From: a virus
Reading direction: 5' to 3' (one strand)
IMG/VR virus record: IMGVR_UViG_3300037427_001300
Span: 1 to 38,045 of that record
DNA length: 38,045 nt
Positions 1 to 9,382 of the stretch are shown one piece after another; within the stretch, counting starts at the first letter, position 1, and each line of letters opens with the position of its first letter. The notes under the pieces were generated by a model. The model saw only the letters and a program-made list of their open reading frames with translations, had not been told where the DNA came from and searched no databases. Position numbers and translations under genes: made by a program.

Positions 1-2209
1 TATCTCCTAGTTTAAAATCAGCGTTGGCTTCAGAAGAAAACTGAGCATCATCGTGTGCAAAACTATTATCATAATTATAACATGAAATCATTTTTCCTTT
101 AATAGTATATTCCATAGGAGGAATTGAAGATTCTCCAGGAGCTACTACACATTGTCTGGCTACATAAGCGGTATCTAATAGTCTGTGATTAGGCCCCCAG
201 TACTTTACATCGTTTGCTCTTTCATCCGAATAAAAATCTTTTTGCAGTTTAAATCCTGTACCTGAGGCTAGTTGAGTTAACATAGGAGAAGCCGTTTGAT
301 TAACTATTCCATTATGAAACTCCAAGTATTGTTCGAGAGGTTGTTCAAGTTTTAAAACTCTTTCATGGGTAATCCCTGCTCCTCCTTGATTGCCTCCTGT
401 AACAGAAGTACCTTGTCTGCCGTTAGGCATTCCAATAGGAAATAGTATACTTTGAATACTTTGAGTAGGATAAGCGCTTCCATCTCCGCCTTCAGATATA
501 TCAATTATATTTTGTAGTTGTTGGCTAGTTATCTGTATAGGCCCATAAGCAGTATTATAAGTTATGGCAGTTGTATTGTCTGTTAATCCTTCAAAGCCTG
601 TATTAGGCTCTCCCATTAAAACATCGCCTTTATCTTGCCTACCGTAGCATACTAAATCAGTTTCTGCAGAAGCTGCCCTAGCTAGCTTATCTGGGCCATC
701 TACACATACTAAAGACCCATCGTCTAAGTATAAATTCATAACACTTTGAATAGGCCCTTCTGAAATAGCGTCTACTATCCAAACCGTGTCTGAAGTATCT
801 GCAGTAGATCCTATATCTGCAAATACAGGATTTCCTTTAACTCTTCTAACTCCATAAACAGTAGGAAGATATTTGGCTGCTATATCCATACGTAGATTGA
901 CTTCTCGTACTACGTCTACCATATACTTTTCTTGACGTTTTCCGCCAAACCACCAACCATTTATATCCACCTGCCGTGATTCTTCTACTTGATCGTCATA
1001 CTTTAGTAGTAAATTAATAGCTCTTTCTGACCACATAAATCCATAGTCACCGGCATACGCGGGTTTAAGAGTAGCAGCTGAGTTAGGCTCTCCTTTAGGA
1101 GTAAGAGCTTGATGAAAATCTGCAGAAGTTAATCTTCCTGATAACCGTTTAAAATCTCCCCAATGGCTTTTACATCCCCAAGTCATTTCAGCAGACTGAG
1201 GGTTTTCTTTATAAGTTGCAGTAGTAACTATACCTTGAAAAAGTAGAATAGCTTCATCTCCTGCAGTATTATTACTATCTGCAATCGGCTCCCCTGTTAC
1301 TTCATCTAAAAATATTTTCCATATCCATACTTGTCTATTAACATAATTGGTGGGCATAGTACCTTGTAACAGGTAATTTACTTCTTCACTATTAAGAGTT
1401 ATTCCTTGTGTTTCAGACACTGAACCAAAATAAGCATTATTATAAGTTCTAGCACTTCCTCCAGTTACTAAAGCTCCATCTACAAGAACGGCATTAATAG
1501 TTTTGCCTCCATTAGTAAAACTTGTTATTCTTGCATAGTTGAATAACGTCATAACTTCGTTATCTGGAAGACTTTGAGGAGCAGAAAGTACTAAATTATT
1601 TCCTGACCAAGAAGCAACTTCTAAGTGTCCTGAAGTACTTGCGCCTTCTACTAGTAGTCCTGCAACTCTATTTGTAGTAGTATAATTATCTACAGTTACA
1701 CTACTACTATCACTAGTAGTACCATTGACTGCTACAGTTCCTATAGGGATTTTAATTTTGTCATCTTCTCTAAAGCCTTCTGCAGAGTAATTTACAGTAG
1801 TAGAAGTTAAAGTGATAGTACTTCCAGAACTGTTATCTGTATAAGTATAGTCGCCTTTTATTTGTATATGAGGAGCAGTAGCGTCCAATATAATATTGGC
1901 ATTGCCCATTTTTACCTGTGTAGACTCTGATAATGTGCCGACTTTCTTAACTCTATTAGCTATGTAGTTTTGTATAGGATTAGTTGCTCCTGCTGCAGTA
2001 GTAGATCCATCTTGAAATTTAATATCAAAAGGAGCATCTGTAAAATAAGCATACTTTTCTGCACTTGTATCAAATTTTAAAGCCTCGTTAGGAGGAGTTA
2101 TATCTTCTTCTAAAGCTGGGCGCTCAAACTTAACCAAATGAGCATATCTAAATGGCTTATTTTCATATAAATGTTTCTTTAAAGTTTGATTTCTATCTAA
2201 ACGTCCCAT
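1..2209 (-). CDS. Tail-tip / central tail hub protein, 3' end cut by window edge
   Basis: The reading frame is open from an ATG at 2209 to the window edge, giving about 736 codons with no stop. The ATG overlaps the stop of the preceding gene (TAATG), which implies translational coupling. At about residues 330-365 a stretch with MTWGC, HWGDF and SGRLTSADFHQAL resembles baseplate/hub proteins that describe an 'Fx(G)' crossing of tail-tip domains. Near residue 450, VYGVRRVKG followed by VFAD resembles the 'YG..RVGG' segment of lambda J-type tail-tip proteins. The long Thr/Ser/Asn-rich beta stretches fit a structural protein. It follows tape measure and distal-tail genes, the usual place for the hub and receptor-binding assembly. 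The family assignment is by resemblance and position only. The C-terminus, which may hold the receptor-binding part, lies outside the window. Confidence 0.7.
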   Translation of the reverse strand, partial: MGRLDRNQTLKKHLYENKPFRYAHLVKFERPALEEDITPPNEALKFDTSAEKYAYFTDAPFDIKFQDGSTTAAGATNPIQNYIANRVKKVGTLSESTQVKMGNANIILDATAPHIQIKGDYTYTDNSSGSTITLTSTTVNYSAEGFREDDKIKIPIGTVAVNGTTSDSSSVTVDNYTTTNRVAGLLVEGASTSGHLEVASWSGNNLVLSAPQSLPDNEVMTLFNYARITSFTNGGKTINAVLVDGALVTGGSARTYNNAYFGSVSETQGITLNSEEVNYLLQGTMPTNYVNRQVWIWKIFLDEVTGEPIADSNNTAGDEAILLFQGIVTTATYKENPQSAEMTWGCKSHWGDFKRLSGRLTSADFHQALTPKGEPNSAATLKPAYAGDYGFMWSERAINLLLKYDDQVEESRQVDINGWWFGGKRQEKYMVDVVREVNLRMDIAAKYLPTVYGVRRVKGNPVFADIGSTADTSDTVWIVDAISEGPIQSVMNLYLDDGSLVCVDGPDKLARAASAETDLVCYGRQDKGDVLMGEPNTGFEGLTDNTTAITYNTAYGPIQITSQQLQNIIDISEGGDGSAYPTQSIQSILFPIGMPNGRQGTSVTGGNQGGAGITHERVLKLEQPLEQYLEFHNGIVNQTASPMLTQLASGTGFKLQKDFYSDERANDVKYWGPNHRLLDTAYVARQCVVAPGESSIPPMEYTIKGKMISCYNYDNSFAHDDAQFSSEANADFKLGD

Positions 2210-2934
2210 TACGGTAGTGCCTCCTCTAGCTTAAGTCCAAACTTATATAAGTTATTAGTATTTAAAGAATATTCCTGTGTCTTATTTGTATTTATAACCC
2301 TAATCTTAGGTTTGGTGAATTCTAATTCTGCTCCATTTGATACTTCGTACTGTAAAGGAGGATTGAAAGAAAGCCTTTTCTGTCCACTAGATAGTGCTCC
2401 TACATCCGTATCATGACTTGCATTAGTTTCATATCGTGTAACCATATAAGTTTTTAAATGGTTAGAGTTGCTACTATCAATAATATTAAATATATCACCA
2501 ACTTGCGGAGTACCAGCACCGCCATAAGTTATTTTCATGTATGTTTTTCCTGCGGCTACTGCTGCTCCATCTGCTGCTTGAACAGGATTACTTGCATTAT
2601 CTGCATTAAAAGCTGAATACTGAGGTAAGTAAACAAAGAAAGGTTTCAAAGATCCTTGCATAGCCATCAAAAAGGAATTAACAGGATCAAATTCTGCGCG
2701 AGTCAGAGGGTTATAAGTTATTGCTATATCCCAATTTTGACCTGCTACAGATCTAGTTATAACTCTACCGGAGTGAGTTCGACTAACAATAGTGGGTTGT
2801 TTAGAAGTAAATTTTACACTAGCAAACCCAGGTCCCGTAGTGCCTGTTTCAGACCCTGCAGTATTTACTCCTGCTAAACCAGAATCTAAAATTCTATTAG
2901 TAGGATCAGGTAATATATCCATGTAATTGGCCAT
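2209..2934 (-). CDS. Distal tail-like protein downstream of the tape measure
   Basis: This 241-residue protein starts with an ATG overlapping the tape-measure stop (TAATG) and runs into the tail-tip gene with the same overlap. The N-terminal half holds a beta-rich region with NWDIAITYNPLTRAEFDPV and the FLMAMQGSLKPFFVYLP segment. This resembles the distal-tail/DUF2460-type proteins that attach the tip to the tube, where a short helix is followed by a beta-sandwich. The middle has an insertion rich in Ala and Gly. No enzymatic motif is visible. Its place between tape measure and hub supports a role as the tail adaptor at the end of the tube. The exact family is not certain. Confidence 0.6.
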   Translation of the reverse strand: MANYMDILPDPTNRILDSGLAGVNTAGSETGTTGPGFASVKFTSKQPTIVSRTHSGRVITRSVAGQNWDIAITYNPLTRAEFDPVNSFLMAMQGSLKPFFVYLPQYSAFNADNASNPVQAADGAAVAAGKTYMKITYGGAGTPQVGDIFNIIDSSNSNHLKTYMVTRYETNASHDTDVGALSSGQKRLSFNPPLQYEVSNGAELEFTKPKIRVINTNKTQEYSLNTNNLYKFGLKLEEALP

Positions 2935-5900
2935 TAGTAACTATCTCCCAAAGCCATTGTGTCTAAACCTTCTAAGAAAGTTTCTCCTTGATTATTTGCG
3001 GCTTCCCTTATCATATTAATAATATTTCCTCTTTGAGAAACTAAAGTCTCTTCCATATTTGCGGCATCGATAGCATTTATATTAAAGGTTACGTTAGGAG
3101 TAGCTACCTCAGCATCCGCTTCATCATTAGCCATTATTTGTCCTGGTACTTCTGGTACGAATAACTCAGGTCCTTGTTCTCCTACTACGTAAGCAGCTCC
3201 GCCGGTTGCCCTATATTTTGCTCCAACAAAAGCGGTTCTAGTAAAATCTGAAGCACTAGTTCCTCGACCTCTTTCGCCTCTCATGTATCCTAATTCGCCT
3301 CCTGCCCTGCTTCCTGCTACATCTACTTTATTACTTCTAGAACCAACACTTATAGAAGGAGGACTCTTCGCACCTCCTGCAGAGCCGCCTCCTTGATAGC
3401 TCATACCAGAAATGATAGCTAATTGAGCCGCCCCTAAAGCTAGAACGAATCCCGTCATTATACCTCTAAAAACAGGGCCGAAACCACCTGGATCTGCCCA
3501 TACATTCATAACACCCATTGCGGTTGCCATTATTGTTTGTGCTATCATCATCTTCTTGTTTAAATCAAAGGATTTCTTTTTCTGGGCTTCTTTCTTCTTT
3601 TCAAGAGCCGCAATCATTTGCTCGCCTTTCTTAGTTCCACCATACATTTTTTTCGCTGAAGCTATTTGCCTATCAATTGCTGCTTCTTGCATTTTTGACT
3701 TAGCAGCCATTAGACCAAAGACACTAGACATTGCTCCTGCAACCGCCCCTACACCTGCTGCCACTGCAGATACTTTTCCTCCAACATCTAGGCTTTCCCA
3801 GGCAGTCCCAAATCTCTGCATGAACCCGCCACCATCTTCATCTCCCAGTGCATCTCGAAAGCCCTTAAAAGAATCTGATCCCATTAAATCTGATATTGCG
3901 GAGAAGTTGGCCGTCATGGTAGTTCCTGCATTTGCTAAAGCTTCAAAAATAGGGGCTTGTTCAGTCCCTAGAGACGCTAATTGTGCAAAAGAATCACTAA
4001 ATAAAGAGCCTGCGGCAGCTGCTTTATCTCCAAAACCTAAATTGGCCCTTATATCAATAGGACCTAAGTGGTCTAATTCATTTTGTGCAGCCTCTGCCGC
4101 ATCTTTAGCATTTAGTCCAGCACCTTGATACTCTTTTGTGGTTTTTTCTAAGAAATTAGTTTCTGCCTGTGCTCTTGCATCCGCAAAAACATTCATTACT
4201 CTAGTCGCATATTTTCGTATGCCGCTTCCTGAACCGGCCGCTCCGGTTCCTTCGCCTAGCATGGAGCGTAAAGAAGCTAAACGCAACTTTTGTTTTTCTA
4301 GCTTTAATTCGGTTTTTGAGCCTTTAAGAGTTTGATCAGCAACATCTCTTTGTAGTTCATAGACTTTAGCCATTTCGTTAGGTAGAGTATCTAAAGAATC
4401 TATAACATCTTGAATGGCGCCTTGATCGTCAGGATCCGCTAATTTCTTTGCAGCTTTAAGTTCTTCTCTTAGCAAAACTAATTTTGCCTTCATTAACTTT
4501 TCTTCTATATCTATCTTGTCCTTAGTCATCTGCATTTCTTTTTCTAGCAACTCTTCTCTTCTAGCAGCAAACTTATTAAAGTGCCTTAGTTCATCAGCTG
4601 CAGTTGCATCAATCCCCTGCCTTCCAAGTCCTCCAGTAGCTTTGGACAGTGCAAGTTGATTTTGTGACTCTTTCTCTGCTAAACTTAATAAGGTTTTTTG
4701 AGCTTGTATAGATTGACCTTTTATATCTAATAGTTTCTTTGCGTACTCTATAGTTCTTACTGTAACTCTAGCTGCTTTTTCGTCTGTACTCAATTTTTGT
4801 TCTTCTAAGTTTTTTTGCTCTGTAAGGAGATCTCCATGCTTCTTCATTTCTTCTGTTTTGTCTTTTTCTAGTTGCTTTCCTAGTTCCTTTAGTCTATTCG
4901 TTTCATCTTCACCTTTTGCCATACTCATGCGATACGCCAAATTTGCTTCTCGGGCCTTTATATCGAACATAGTAGTTTCTTCTAATAACTGTAGTTCCTT
5001 ATTTACCCCCTCTAGCTTTTTCTTACGTAACTGTTCTTCTTTTCGCATATGAGCATGAACACCGGCTGGAGTTCCTGCCCGTTTAGCTAAATCTCCCATT
5101 TCTTTGGTTTCACGACCTAGAAGCTTTACTTCAGCTTTATTCTTTATTAGATCCGCGTTCATTTCCTTGAGATGTGCTACCCATAATCCTAGTAAGTCTG
5201 CGTTTTGTAATCCCTCTCTACCAAAAATCCTTGACATATCAGTAGCTTCTAACATATTCTGTATTATCGTCTGACCCATCACGTCTACTTTTTCTGAGCC
5301 CACTCCTGCTAAACCGGCTCGAATATCCTCAAAACCTTTGGCCATTGTACCAAATTTTTCAATAGTTTTTGAAAATCGAGTAGTTTCTTTAGACGCTAAT
5401 TTATTGGATTCTCCATAAGCTTCGGAGGCCGAAGCAGCTAATCCATCATAAGTATTAACTATTTGATCGAAGGGTTTTCTAATCAACTTAATTTGCGTGT
5501 CTAACTGGCCCATAGTTCGTAAGCCTTCTTTTCCTATATTTTCACGCAATGCTTTTAATTTCTCAACTTGAGGGGCTCCTACTCCTCCCTCCTTAAACAT
5601 TCTTGAATTTTGTATTTCTTTAATACTAGCGTTAAGAACGAATTTCAAACTCTTCGTAGCCATTTTTCCTTTAACTTGTTCATGTCGTTCCCACATTGGC
5701 TCCATAGCTGCAATAGCATCTCTGGCACTTTGAATTGCTATTTTTTGCTGCGCAATAGCACCCTTGTTAGCATCCTCCTCAAAACTACCTTTTACCAAAG
5801 TACCTGAGTCTTGAAGCTCCTGTAACTCCTTGAGTTTCTTCTCGGCATTCTCTAAAGCTACTTCTCTTTCCGCTTCTGCCACTAACAGTAATTGAAAAGC

Positions 5901-7685
5901 AGCAGACACAGCTTTATTAAAAGAATCTTGAATCCTGTTTAATCCAGATTCAATTTCTGAAAGAATACCTTGCATACCCCTAAAGCCTGCCATCATTCCT
6001 TCACCGCTGGCGACTCCAAATTTATCCATTACTTCCATAACAGAATCAGAAGTGTCTTGTATAGTATGGAAAGACTCTACAACTTCGTCTGCAGTCTTTT
6101 GAACTTCAGTTTTTGTTTTTTGAAAGAATTCAGATATGTAAGGCCATAACATAGATACCACACTAACAAGGAGTCCTATAGGTCCTAACATTGCCATGAA
6201 TCCAGTGCCAAGGAATCTTGCAGCTGTTCCTGCACTGTACATTACAGTTCTTCCCGCATTCAGAGTTTTATTCATGGTAGTAACAGTTTTAAGACCATCT
6301 AAATTTTGTCTATGATAAGATCCTACTTCTTTTCTTAAGTGTTTAAATCCTTTTATCATCTTACCTCTAGAGGCGTTTTCCAAAGCGTCTGCCTTAGCCG
6401 CGGCGTGTTTAGTTTTTAGGGAATCTTCTTGGACGTGTGTTATAGATTGAGTTGCAGTCTGAAGGTTTGCTAGTTCAGCTGTAGCTGTTTTATACTCTTT
6501 TGTATTCTCTTTACCTGCGGCTGCTAAGTCTGCTACTTTCTTTTTATAAATTCCAATAGAACTAGTAGAACTTCTTAAAGCAGTATCTAACTTAGCTTGA
6601 TCGTCTGTACCGTCTGCTAGTGCCGCGCCATAGGCTTTCATTCCTGCAGCTCCTTTTAAAGCTGCAATATTTGCAATAGCTGTTTGTTTAGTCGTTCCAG
6701 CAATTTCACTTGCTGCAGCTTTAGCTGAGTTAGCAGCACCATACATAAAAGGAACTAATTGCTTAGATATTGTAGAACCAAAAATAGTTATAACACCTAT
6801 CAGAGCACCCATATTATTAGATAAGGCGGATATAAAAGGAATTAAAAACTTATTAAGTAAAGTTAATCCTTCTTTTTGTAAATTTGATAAAGCTGCAGCT
6901 AATCGATCATAGGGGTTAGGATCTAACTTTTCAGCTAAAGCTCCAAACTTTGCGATACCTTGCTCTGCGGTTGCATTCATGAAAGCTTGTACTCTTTCAA
7001 ATTGAGTAAGATCATCCGCAGTTTTTCCTAGTGTAGTGGCGTACTTTTCTGTGGCATCATCTAAACGAACCATGATACCTAATTCGTCCAAAATTTCAGG
7101 CTCTAACTTAGCAACACCTCTAGTCAACCTATCTAAGGCGTCTGTCATGTCCCGACCCAAAGCGATTGAAGCTCCTCTAGCTACAATAGTTAATTTCTCC
7201 ATTTGAGCAGTACTAAAACCAGAAGAGATTCCTAAAGCCATTGAACGCATGGCTTGATCTGTAGAAACGGCATAACCACTAACTTCTTGTAATCTTTCTG
7301 AAGCATAAGTGAGGTTTCTACCCGCAGCAGCTCCAACCATCTTTAACCCTGCAGCTACAGACTCTAACTGTGCGGCTCTTCGTAAAGCGTCAAAAGCAGC
7401 TGTAGCAGCAAAAACATTCGCCGCTAAAGTGGCATAAGCACCAACGAGTCCGGAAGAACCAGACCCGATAGCTTGATTCATTTTTGAAAAGCCTTTTGCA
7501 GAGGATAAATTACTTTGAAAAATACCTTTTTCTCTTCGATTATAATTATCTTGAGATTTACCAGCATTTTTTCGGGCACGATCAGTTCTTTCAACACCGT
7601 CAGCGACAGCATCTATATCTTTACGTACTACTTTGAAACCTTTTGCAGTTGCTTTTATTTCAAATATTAATGATTCAGTAGCCAC
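2934..7685 (-). CDS. Tail tape measure protein
   Basis: This is the largest gene of the window, 1583 residues. It sets tail length and is ejected through the tail at infection. It is mostly helical, with long charged coiled-coil stretches at about residues 600-760 and 880-1180. Hydrophobic segments lie near 490-520 (FLGTGFMAMLGPIGLLVSVV) and 1380-1425 (MIAQTIMATAMGVMNV and FVLALGAAQLAIISGM). The C-terminal segment GGAAYVVGEQGPELFVPEVPG is the typical terminal signature of tape measure proteins. The start codon is GTG at 7685, overlapping the stop of the tail-chaperone extension (TAGTG). The length predicts a tail of roughly 230-240 nm using the usual rule of about 0.15 nm per residue. No lysozyme or peptidase domain was recognised. 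Confidence 0.93.
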   Translation of the reverse strand: MATESLIFEIKATAKGFKVVRKDIDAVADGVERTDRARKNAGKSQDNYNRREKGIFQSNLSSAKGFSKMNQAIGSGSSGLVGAYATLAANVFAATAAFDALRRAAQLESVAAGLKMVGAAAGRNLTYASERLQEVSGYAVSTDQAMRSMALGISSGFSTAQMEKLTIVARGASIALGRDMTDALDRLTRGVAKLEPEILDELGIMVRLDDATEKYATTLGKTADDLTQFERVQAFMNATAEQGIAKFGALAEKLDPNPYDRLAAALSNLQKEGLTLLNKFLIPFISALSNNMGALIGVITIFGSTISKQLVPFMYGAANSAKAAASEIAGTTKQTAIANIAALKGAAGMKAYGAALADGTDDQAKLDTALRSSTSSIGIYKKKVADLAAAGKENTKEYKTATAELANLQTATQSITHVQEDSLKTKHAAAKADALENASRGKMIKGFKHLRKEVGSYHRQNLDGLKTVTTMNKTLNAGRTVMYSAGTAARFLGTGFMAMLGPIGLLVSVVSMLWPYISEFFQKTKTEVQKTADEVVESFHTIQDTSDSVMEVMDKFGVASGEGMMAGFRGMQGILSEIESGLNRIQDSFNKAVSAAFQLLLVAEAEREVALENAEKKLKELQELQDSGTLVKGSFEEDANKGAIAQQKIAIQSARDAIAAMEPMWERHEQVKGKMATKSLKFVLNASIKEIQNSRMFKEGGVGAPQVEKLKALRENIGKEGLRTMGQLDTQIKLIRKPFDQIVNTYDGLAASASEAYGESNKLASKETTRFSKTIEKFGTMAKGFEDIRAGLAGVGSEKVDVMGQTIIQNMLEATDMSRIFGREGLQNADLLGLWVAHLKEMNADLIKNKAEVKLLGRETKEMGDLAKRAGTPAGVHAHMRKEEQLRKKKLEGVNKELQLLEETTMFDIKAREANLAYRMSMAKGEDETNRLKELGKQLEKDKTEEMKKHGDLLTEQKNLEEQKLSTDEKAARVTVRTIEYAKKLLDIKGQSIQAQKTLLSLAEKESQNQLALSKATGGLGRQGIDATAADELRHFNKFAARREELLEKEMQMTKDKIDIEEKLMKAKLVLLREELKAAKKLADPDDQGAIQDVIDSLDTLPNEMAKVYELQRDVADQTLKGSKTELKLEKQKLRLASLRSMLGEGTGAAGSGSGIRKYATRVMNVFADARAQAETNFLEKTTKEYQGAGLNAKDAAEAAQNELDHLGPIDIRANLGFGDKAAAAGSLFSDSFAQLASLGTEQAPIFEALANAGTTMTANFSAISDLMGSDSFKGFRDALGDEDGGGFMQRFGTAWESLDVGGKVSAVAAGVGAVAGAMSSVFGLMAAKSKMQEAAIDRQIASAKKMYGGTKKGEQMIAALEKKKEAQKKKSFDLNKKMMIAQTIMATAMGVMNVWADPGGFGPVFRGIMTGFVLALGAAQLAIISGMSYQGGGSAGGAKSPPSISVGSRSNKVDVAGSRAGGELGYMRGERGRGTSASDFTRTAFVGAKYRATGGAAYVVGEQGPELFVPEVPGQIMANDEADAEVATPNVTFNINAIDAANMEETLVSQRGNIINMIREAANNQGETFLEGLDTMALGDSY

Positions 7686-8092
7686 TAGTTGCTTTTCCTT
7701 TTTATTCTATCATACTCTCGCTTCAATTTCTCTTGCGAAAGTCTGACAGCTTCTCCATCTAACCTCAATAAAATTTCTAAAAATGTATCTTTGTCTTCTA
7801 TCTTATACATCTCTATATAAAGAGGTAGATTAGTGTAGTCTTTTCCTATATAACCTATTTCAGGATATATTCTATCCCCTAAAGAATTAAAAGTATTTAT
7901 TCCATCTATAACTATTTCGGGAAAGTCTTCTACTCCGGGCGGTATCTCTTCTTGAATAGGATCCTGTCCTAATTCATCCATCATGGATAAGTATCTGTCC
8001 TTATCCATTTTAGAGTCTTTATGCTTCTGCCACTTTTCCAGTCTTTCCCACAGTTTTTCTTTCTGACTTTCCACGAAAATTGGCAAGGTCAA
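7685..8092 (-). CDS. Tail assembly chaperone, frameshift extension (GT-like)
   Basis: This 135-codon frame overlaps the end of the upstream chaperone gene by 74 bases and ends at the tape-measure start. The overlap contains no ATG in this frame (only TTG at 8092 and GTG at 8074, neither with a ribosome-binding site). The region therefore looks like the T extension of a G/GT pair, made as a fusion by ribosomal frameshifting rather than from its own start. The peptide is short, charged and helical (e.g. EKLWERLEKWQKHKDSKMDK), as expected. It lies +1 (equivalently -2) relative to the upstream frame, unlike the common -1 shift. The frame opens after a TAA just upstream of 8100. One possible slip site is the AAA codon at 8057-8055 followed by A. 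Confidence 0.7.
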   Translation of the reverse strand: MTLPIFVESQKEKLWERLEKWQKHKDSKMDKDRYLSMMDELGQDPIQEEIPPGVEDFPEIVIDGINTFNSLGDRIYPEIGYIGKDYTNLPLYIEMYKIEDKDTFLEILLRLDGEAVRLSQEKLKREYDRIKRKSN

Positions 8093-8468
8093 AGACCACC
8101 TCGTTTACCCAATTATCAAAATCAGCGGAATTTTGGACTAAAGATTCTGCATTTTCTAAATTAAACTCTAATTGAGAGTCCGGATCATTAGTCCCTAAGT
8201 CTACTAAAATTAGTTCTTCTAAATAAGCTAATTTTAATCCTTTCCAGTTTTTTACTGTAGCTTTTGTAAATTCGTGAACAAATTTATCTTCGTCCAGCTC
8301 CTCTACTGCTTGGTGAGTTTTTCTATCAAATTTTGTTTTGATACATCTTTTTCTTAGATTCAGTAACTCTTTTCTCGAAAGATTAGCTACTTCTATCTCA
8401 AAACCGTCACAGCCCGGAAACTCAATCCATGCTGTTTTGGTATCAACCATTAAGTCTTCTAATTTCAC
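8019..8468 (-). CDS. Tail assembly chaperone (G-like)
   Basis: The protein has 149 residues and sits immediately before the tape measure region, where tail chaperones of long-tailed phages lie. GTG at 8468 is the start, supported by AGGAG eight bases upstream. The N-terminal part (MKLEDLMVDTKTAWIEFPG, then ELLNLRKRCI) resembles small tail chaperones that begin with a beta strand describing 'PGF/FEV' followed by helices. Its last 24 codons overlap the GT-like extension in another frame. The basic C-terminus (GKSERKTVGKTGKVAEA) is a translation of the overlap and is typical of the un-shifted product. It presumably coats the tape measure before tube assembly. Confidence 0.72.
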   Translation of the reverse strand: MKLEDLMVDTKTAWIEFPGCDGFEIEVANLSRKELLNLRKRCIKTKFDRKTHQAVEELDEDKFVHEFTKATVKNWKGLKLAYLEELILVDLGTNDPDSQLEFNLENAESLVQNSADFDNWVNEVVFDLANFRGKSERKTVGKTGKVAEA

Positions 8469-8479
8469 TATTTTTTCTC

Positions 8480-9382
8480 CTAATAAGTGAATAATGTTTC
8501 TAAGTTTGTAGGATTTCCTATCATACGATAATCATATCCTTGAGTAAATACCTCTGTGGGATTTACTCTATTGGTAAAGGAACAAGGAGTTAGTTGAGCA
8601 TCTAACTGTGTATTGTTAGAAGCTAATCCTGCTTGTATCCTTATTGCAATATTTTCTTTCCAGTTTTGTAGATTAGAGGCTTGTGCATCCACATAAGTAG
8701 TAATATTACCTGCTACACTTCTTCCTTCAAGTACAAAACTAGTGGGATAAGTACTGTTTGTTGCTGAAGTAGCTTCTAGTGATGCTTGTACAGTATTATT
8801 CTTATTCCATTTTATATCATTCTGTACCTCTAAAGCTACTCCTGTTACCCTATCTAATACTGTTCCATCTACAGTTACTGTGACTACTTTAGGAATTGAA
8901 TAGGTAGGCGCACTAGCATAACTTCCCACACTAAAAGTGCTATGGGCTATTCTTTCTAATTTGGTTCCTGCTCCTTGAAGTTTTAAGTTTATAACTTTAT
9001 CACGGGCTATTTCAAAAGCTCCTGATTCAAAAACGCAAGTTTGTATTTTATACATTTTACGAGGCGCGTCTGTACTTTTTGAAGGGTCAATATAAAGGTC
9101 AAAAGTTTTTAGTACATCGTCTCCGTCATTGTATAGTAATAAATATAATGGAATATGTTGATATGTCGAACTCTCATCTATCATTAGTAGGTCTAATTCG
9201 AATTTGGCGGGGTTAGCTTCATTTATCTCAGAAGCTTGAATTAGCGCACCAGTATTATGTAAAGTTTTCTGCTTAGAACTTTTTTGTTTAAAAGTTTGAT
9301 TAAAGGAAATGTTCATAACGTGCAATTTATAATAATTACTATTATAGTGCAAGTACACATCACTGTCTCTAAAAAATTCCAC
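8480..9382 (-). CDS. Tail-associated structural protein of unknown family
   Basis: The product has 300 residues. The GTG start at 9382 is supported by CGGAG seven bases upstream and overlaps the stop of the previous gene. It is beta-rich with alternating hydrophobic residues and no catalytic motif. Opening motifs are YLHYNSNYYKLHVMNISFNQ and a C-terminal GYDYRMIGNPTNLETLFTY. In arrangement it resembles tail-tube or tube-initiator-like proteins lying between the major tail protein and the chaperones. The window already has a 492-residue candidate tail-tube gene, so this may be a second tube-like, minor tail or decoration protein. I do not recognise a named family. Confidence 0.55.
   Translation of the reverse strand: MEFFRDSDVYLHYNSNYYKLHVMNISFNQTFKQKSSKQKTLHNTGALIQASEINEANPAKFELDLLMIDESSTYQHIPLYLLLYNDGDDVLKTFDLYIDPSKSTDAPRKMYKIQTCVFESGAFEIARDKVINLKLQGAGTKLERIAHSTFSVGSYASAPTYSIPKVVTVTVDGTVLDRVTGVALEVQNDIKWNKNNTVQASLEATSATNSTYPTSFVLEGRSVAGNITTYVDAQASNLQNWKENIAIRIQAGLASNNTQLDAQLTPCSFTNRVNPTEVFTQGYDYRMIGNPTNLETLFTY

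Noticed and set aside
2656-2877. Plus-strand frames opposite the tail genes (also 3556-4128, 16322-16735 and others)
   Set aside because: They are mirror frames of the minus-strand genes with biased composition, without ribosome-binding sites or recognisable motifs.
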